Shown here in pieces: positions 6,175-8,918 of a stretch of 8,918 nucleotides of DNA. Both the position numbers and the translations under genes were made by a program. The notes beneath the pieces are model-generated. The model was not told where the DNA came from, did no database searches, and saw only the letters and a list, made by a program, of their open reading frames with translations. Origin of the DNA: an uncultured Oscillospiraceae bacterium (GTDB lineage Bacteria > Bacillota > Clostridia > Oscillospirales > Acutalibacteraceae); contig URNF01000088.1 in the NCBI GenBank assembly GCA_900549155.1, forward strand, positions 1 through 8,918, read 5' to 3'. Positions within the stretch are counted from its first letter, which is position 1. Each line of letters opens with the position of its first letter.

Positions 6175-6788
6175 GACGGGTCATTTTGGCAATCGTTCGC
6201 CCGCTTTTGCGGCTGATTTTTCCCTATCGCGTCGTCGGTGCGGAAAATCTGCCGACGGCGGGGGCGGGGCAACGCCTGATGCTCTGCTGCAACCATATCT
6301 CCATTCTCGACCCCGTGTTTTTGCTGGCGGCACAACGACAGCCCATCGCCTTCATGGCGAAGTCCGAGCTGTTTGCCGGTCGTTTCGGTCACTGGTTGCT
6401 CGGCACGGTGATGGGGGCTTTCCCCGTGGAGCGCGGCAAGGGCGACACCGGCGCTGTCGAGCACGCACAGGCGCTTGTGGAAAGCGGCACGATCCTCGGC
6501 ATTTTTCCGCAGGGCACCTGTCGGCGCACCCGCGAACTGGGGCTGCCGAAATCCGGTGCGGCGCTCATCGCCTGTCGAACGCAGGCGACGGTCATTCCGG
6601 CGTGCCTTGTGACAAAGCATTTCCATGTGCGCCCGTTTCGACGGACGACGGTCGTTTTCGGAAAACCGCTCACGCCGCAGGAGCTGCAGCTGGAAAACAC
6701 GGCACACCCGCAGCTGCGTCCCGCGTCCCGCATGCTGATGGGCAGCATCGACGCGCTGATTGGTGAACAGTTGGGAGAAAAAACATGA
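6156..6788 (+). CDS. plsC: 1-acyl-sn-glycerol-3-phosphate acyltransferase (PlsC family)
   Basis: The family acylates lysophosphatidic acid at sn-2 to give phosphatidic acid at the inner face of the membrane. The 210-residue protein has an N-terminal hydrophobic/amphipathic segment (9-23), the catalytic NHxxxxD box NHISILD (46-52, His47 and Asp52), motif II around FPVERG (Arg93), motif III FPQGTC (117-122) and motif IV VIPACL (146-151). The box and length are typical of small bacterial PlsC. Motif III normally reads FPEGTR, so Glu is replaced by Gln and Arg by Cys at positions usually linked to binding the glycerol phosphate; acceptor preference could be altered. The ATG at 6156 has AAAGGA (6141-6146) 9 nt upstream and lies within the end of cmk. 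It overlaps ispH as ATGA. Specific substrate is inferred from family only. Confidence 0.92.
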   Translation: MSDGKLRRVILAIVRPLLRLIFPYRVVGAENLPTAGAGQRLMLCCNHISILDPVFLLAAQRQPIAFMAKSELFAGRFGHWLLGTVMGAFPVERGKGDTGAVEHAQALVESGTILGIFPQGTCRRTRELGLPKSGAALIACRTQATVIPACLVTKHFHVRPFRRTTVVFGKPLTPQELQLENTAHPQLRPASRMLMGSIDALIGEQLGEKT

Positions 6789-8821
6789 AAGTGCAGCTTG
6801 CAAAAAGCGCCGGATTTTGTTTCGGTGTGAATAAGGCGGTAAACGCTGTGTGCGATCTGCTGGATGCGGGGGAAAAGGTGGCGACACTCGGTCCGATCAT
6901 CCACAATCCGCAGCTGGTGGAAAAGCTGTCCCGCCGCGGTGTACAGATCGTGGAGAGTCCCGCCGACGCCGCAAAGGATGCCGTCTTGGTCATCCGTTCC
7001 CACGGCGTGCCGCGCGCGGTGTATGAGGAGATCCGCCGCTGCGGCGTGCGGATGTATGACGCGACATGCCCGTTTGTCAGTAAAATTCATCGCATTGTGT
7101 CCCGCTATTCCGCCGACGGCTATCGCGTGCTGATCGCCGGCAATGCGGGTCACCCCGAGGTCATGGGCATCTGCGGACACTGTGAAAACGAGGCGACGGT
7201 TTTTGCTACACCGGAAGAATTGGAAAATTTACTAAAAAACGATCACCACAAAAAAGAAGAACTGGTGATTATGGCGGCACAAACTACCTACAACACAATA
7301 AGTTGGAAAAAGTGTGCGGAAATATTAAAAAAACACTATACAAATCCGTTGATTTTTGATACAATATGCAATGCAACCGCAGAAAGGCAAAATGAGGCGG
7401 TTGCCCTTTCACAGAAATGTGATATAATGGTGATTGTCGGCGGACGGCAAAGTTCCAACACGGCGAAGCTCTTTGATGTTTGCGCGCCGCACTGTCCCAC
7501 GGTCTTGGTGGAGACGGCTGCGGAGCTCAAAACGGAGGACTTCCGCTCTGTGCGGCTTGCAGGACTGACCGCGGGTGCTTCGACGCCTGCCGATATTATA
7601 AAGGAGGTACAAACCATCATGTCCGAAATCAAAAACAGCGAAATCCAGAACGAAGTGGCAGCGGGAGCTGTCGAGACCACCAACGAGAATGCATTTGAAG
7701 AAATGACTTCTGAGGAGTATGCGAAGGCCGTTGAGGCGACTTTCCAGAATCCTACTGATGATAAAGTGCGTGGTATGGTTGTCAGCATTGCCCCCAACGA
7801 GGTGCAGGTCGAAGTGATCGGCAGAAAGCAGACCGGCTATATTCCGGCTGAGGAGCTGTCCGCCGATCCGAACGCCAACCCCGCCGACATTGTGAAGGTC
7901 GGTGATGAGCTGGAGCTGCTCATCATGCGCACCAACGATCAGGAAGGCACTATCATGCTGTCCAAAAAGCGCGTGGACGCGCTCAAGGGCTGGGAGACCA
8001 TTGTTGCGGCTGAGGAGTCCGGCGAGGTGCTCGAGGGTGTCGTCAGCGAAGTGATCAAGGGCGGCCTTTTGGTCGTGTCCAACGGCGTGCGCGTTTTCGT
8101 GCCCGCGTCTCATGCATCCCTCAACCGCATGGAGGATCTGACCCCCCTGCTCAAGCAGACCGTGCGCTTCAAGGTCATCGAAGTGAACACCGCCCGCCGC
8201 CGTGCGGTCGGCTCCATCCGTCTTGTCGCCCGCGAAGAGCGCAAGGCGCAGGAAGCGGCTCTGTGGGAGAAGCTCGAGGTCGGTCAGCATTACACCGGCG
8301 TTGTGAAGTCCCTGACTTCCTACGGCGCGTTTGTTGACCTCGGCGGTGTGGACGGTATGATCCACATTTCCGAGCTGTCCTGGTCCCGCATCAAGCATCC
8401 GTCCGAGGTCGTCAAGGTCGGCGACACGGTCGAAGTGTACATCCGCGATCTCGACACCGAGAAGCACAAGATCTCTCTCGGCTATCGCAAGGCGGAGGAC
8501 AATCCGTGGGAGATCTTCAAGGCGAAATTTGCGGTCGGCGATGTGATCGACGCGAAGATCGTCGGCATGACCACGTTCGGTGCCTTTGCGCAGATCATCC
8601 CCGGCATCGACGGTCTCATCCACATTTCGCAGATTGCGGATCGCCGCATCGACAAGCCGCAGGATGAGCTGAAGGTCGGTCAGGAAGTGAAAGCGAAGAT
8701 CACCAACATTGATCTGGAGAACAAGCGCATCAGCCTGTCCATCCGCGCACTGCTGGAGGATGCTCCGGCGGTCGAGGAGGAAGCCGCTCCCGCCGAGGAG
8801 ACGGAAGAAACCGCGGAATAA
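6785..8821 (+). CDS. ispH/rpsA: Bifunctional IspH (HMBPP reductase) - S1 RNA-binding protein fusion
   Basis: A 678-residue fusion. Residues 1-278 are IspH, the [4Fe-4S] enzyme that reduces HMBPP to IPP and DMAPP at the end of the MEP pathway. Cluster ligands Cys12, Cys95 and Cys195 are present, as are His40, His73, His123, Glu125, Thr167, Ser223-Ser224-Asn225 and Ser266 for substrate. A short linker (279-322) leads to four S1/OB domains at about 325-394, 412-482, 500-568 and 585-653, the last two being the most canonical (TSYGAFVDL, GMIHISEL, GLIHISQI). The C-terminus (658-678) is Glu/Ala-rich and acidic. The S1 half resembles clostridial ribosomal protein S1, which helps mRNA bind the 30S subunit. 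IspH-S1 fusions are known in Clostridia. The ATG overlaps the plsC stop and has GGGAG 7 nt upstream. An internal ribosome site precedes Met279. An intrinsic terminator follows 15 nt after the stop. Confidence 0.95.
   Translation: MKVQLAKSAGFCFGVNKAVNAVCDLLDAGEKVATLGPIIHNPQLVEKLSRRGVQIVESPADAAKDAVLVIRSHGVPRAVYEEIRRCGVRMYDATCPFVSKIHRIVSRYSADGYRVLIAGNAGHPEVMGICGHCENEATVFATPEELENLLKNDHHKKEELVIMAAQTTYNTISWKKCAEILKKHYTNPLIFDTICNATAERQNEAVALSQKCDIMVIVGGRQSSNTAKLFDVCAPHCPTVLVETAAELKTEDFRSVRLAGLTAGASTPADIIKEVQTIMSEIKNSEIQNEVAAGAVETTNENAFEEMTSEEYAKAVEATFQNPTDDKVRGMVVSIAPNEVQVEVIGRKQTGYIPAEELSADPNANPADIVKVGDELELLIMRTNDQEGTIMLSKKRVDALKGWETIVAAEESGEVLEGVVSEVIKGGLLVVSNGVRVFVPASHASLNRMEDLTPLLKQTVRFKVIEVNTARRRAVGSIRLVAREERKAQEAALWEKLEVGQHYTGVVKSLTSYGAFVDLGGVDGMIHISELSWSRIKHPSEVVKVGDTVEVYIRDLDTEKHKISLGYRKAEDNPWEIFKAKFAVGDVIDAKIVGMTTFGAFAQIIPGIDGLIHISQIADRRIDKPQDELKVGQEVKAKITNIDLENKRISLSIRALLEDAPAVEEEAAPAEETEETAE
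7201..7440 (+). other. AT-rich patch inside the ispH half
   Basis: By hand count, 88 of 240 bases are G or C (about 37%), against about 72% in a sampled 60-nt stretch upstream (6961-7020). It encodes IspH residues of about 140-219 using A/T-ending codons and includes runs of six and seven A. The reading frame and conserved residues are intact, so it is not a sequencing artefact that breaks the gene. It ends at the promoter-like element described separately. Confidence 0.8.
7401..7428 (+). promoter_or_regulatory. Putative internal promoter upstream of the S1 half
   Basis: TTGCCC (7401-7406), a 16-nt spacer and a perfect TATAAT (7423-7428) preceded by TG one base before it (7420-7421) make an extended -10 promoter-like element. 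It lies about 190 nt before the internal S1 start at 7619. A weaker candidate, TATACA-N17-TACAAT, lies at 7337-7365. AT-rich sequence produces such matches by chance, so this needs transcript data. Confidence 0.45.
7601..7621 (+). promoter_or_regulatory. rpsA: Internal ribosome binding site and ATG for separate S1 protein
   Basis: AAGGAGG (7601-7607), nearly perfectly complementary to the 16S rRNA 3' end, lies 11 nt before an in-frame ATG (7619-7621, Met279 of the fusion). Initiation here would give a 400-residue S1 protein starting MSEIKNSEIQN, a natural start in front of the four S1 domains. It is the strongest Shine-Dalgarno in the window and sits exactly at the domain boundary. Confidence 0.65.
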
Positions 8822-8836
8822 TCCACAAAGAGAAAA

Positions 8837-8869
8837 GCACCCCGACCTTTCGGTCGGGGTGCATTTTTT
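8837..8869 (+). terminator. Strong intrinsic terminator at the end of the operon
   Basis: GCACCCCGACC (8837-8847) pairs perfectly with GGTCGGGGTGC (8852-8862): an 11-bp GC-rich stem with a TTTC loop, followed by A and six T (8864-8869). It starts 15 nt after the stop of ispH/rpsA. An A-rich stretch on the 5' side (8829-8836) could also give it activity on the opposite strand. Confidence 0.95.
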
Positions 8870-8872
8870 GTA

Positions 8873-8902
8873 GAAAGAAAACCACGCGATAGTCGCGTGG
8901 TT
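8873..8902 (-). terminator. Second hairpin, probable terminator of a convergent gene
   Basis: AACCACGCGA (8880-8889) and TCGCGTGGTT (8893-8902) form a perfect 10-bp stem with a TAG loop. On the + strand no T-run follows. On the minus strand the stem is followed by TTTCTTTCT, so it most likely ends a gene transcribed leftward from beyond base 8918. That gene is not visible here. Confidence 0.6.
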
Positions 8903-8918
8903 GGATAAAGGTTAACCG

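Noticed and set aside
7409..8623. Long minus-strand open frame (404 codons) opposite the S1 domains
   Set aside because: It is antisense to four recognisable S1 domains, has no recognisable domain and is explained by GC-rich codon bias.
1..8918. CRISPR array, tRNA/rRNA, insertion sequence, prophage or toxin-antitoxin system
   Set aside because: No regularly spaced repeats, cloverleaf-like sequence, transposase or integrase motifs or small paired toxin genes were seen on either strand.

Overview
The window is about 8.9 kb of GC-rich, densely packed DNA with every convincing gene on the + strand. Family content and gene order point to a high-GC member of the Clostridia, probably Oscillospiraceae/Ruminococcaceae-like. 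The main clues are a DUF5685 gene paired with a small J-domain gene, a four-repeat S1 protein fused to IspH, and the order FAD-oxidoreductase, cmk, plsC, ispH-rpsA. The placement is inferred from gene content, not from a phylogeny.

Layout. Bases 1-1143 are the C-terminal part of uvrA (nucleotide excision repair), cut by the window edge. A short gap with a plausible sigma-A promoter (1165-1193) leads into a two-gene unit: a DUF5685 protein (1214-2092), overlapping by 4 nt a 195-residue J-domain protein with a TPR-like middle and a ten-cysteine tail (2089-2676). A strong intrinsic terminator (2684-2719) follows. It sits only 3 nt before the ribosome binding site of a small polytopic membrane protein (2738-3274).

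A second promoter (TTGCAT-N17-TATACT, 3298-3326) starts an operon of overlapping genes: a MurR/RpiR-type regulator (3367-4245), an HI0933/BaiN-type flavoprotein (4238-5491), cytidylate kinase cmk (5488-6174), an acyltransferase plsC (6156-6788) and a bifunctional IspH-S1 gene (6785-8821). It ends at a strong terminator (8837-8869). A second hairpin at 8880-8902 has its T-rich side on the minus strand and probably terminates a convergent gene beyond the window.

How the genes work together. The second operon combines membrane-lipid synthesis (PlsC makes phosphatidic acid; Cmk recycles the CMP released when CDP-diacylglycerol is used), isoprenoid precursor synthesis (IspH, last step of the MEP pathway) and translation (S1). 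All junctions from the regulator onward overlap, suggesting translational coupling. Within the last gene an AT-rich patch, an extended -10 promoter-like element and a near-perfect Shine-Dalgarno followed by ATG suggest that S1 is also made as a separate 400-residue protein.

The least understood part is the DUF5685/J-domain pair. Both proteins are cysteine-rich, and the DUF5685 protein carries an Asp-rich segment resembling the second Asp motif of squalene/phytoene synthases. No tRNA, rRNA, CRISPR array, insertion sequence or prophage gene is seen, and no gene-free stretch exceeds 100 nt.
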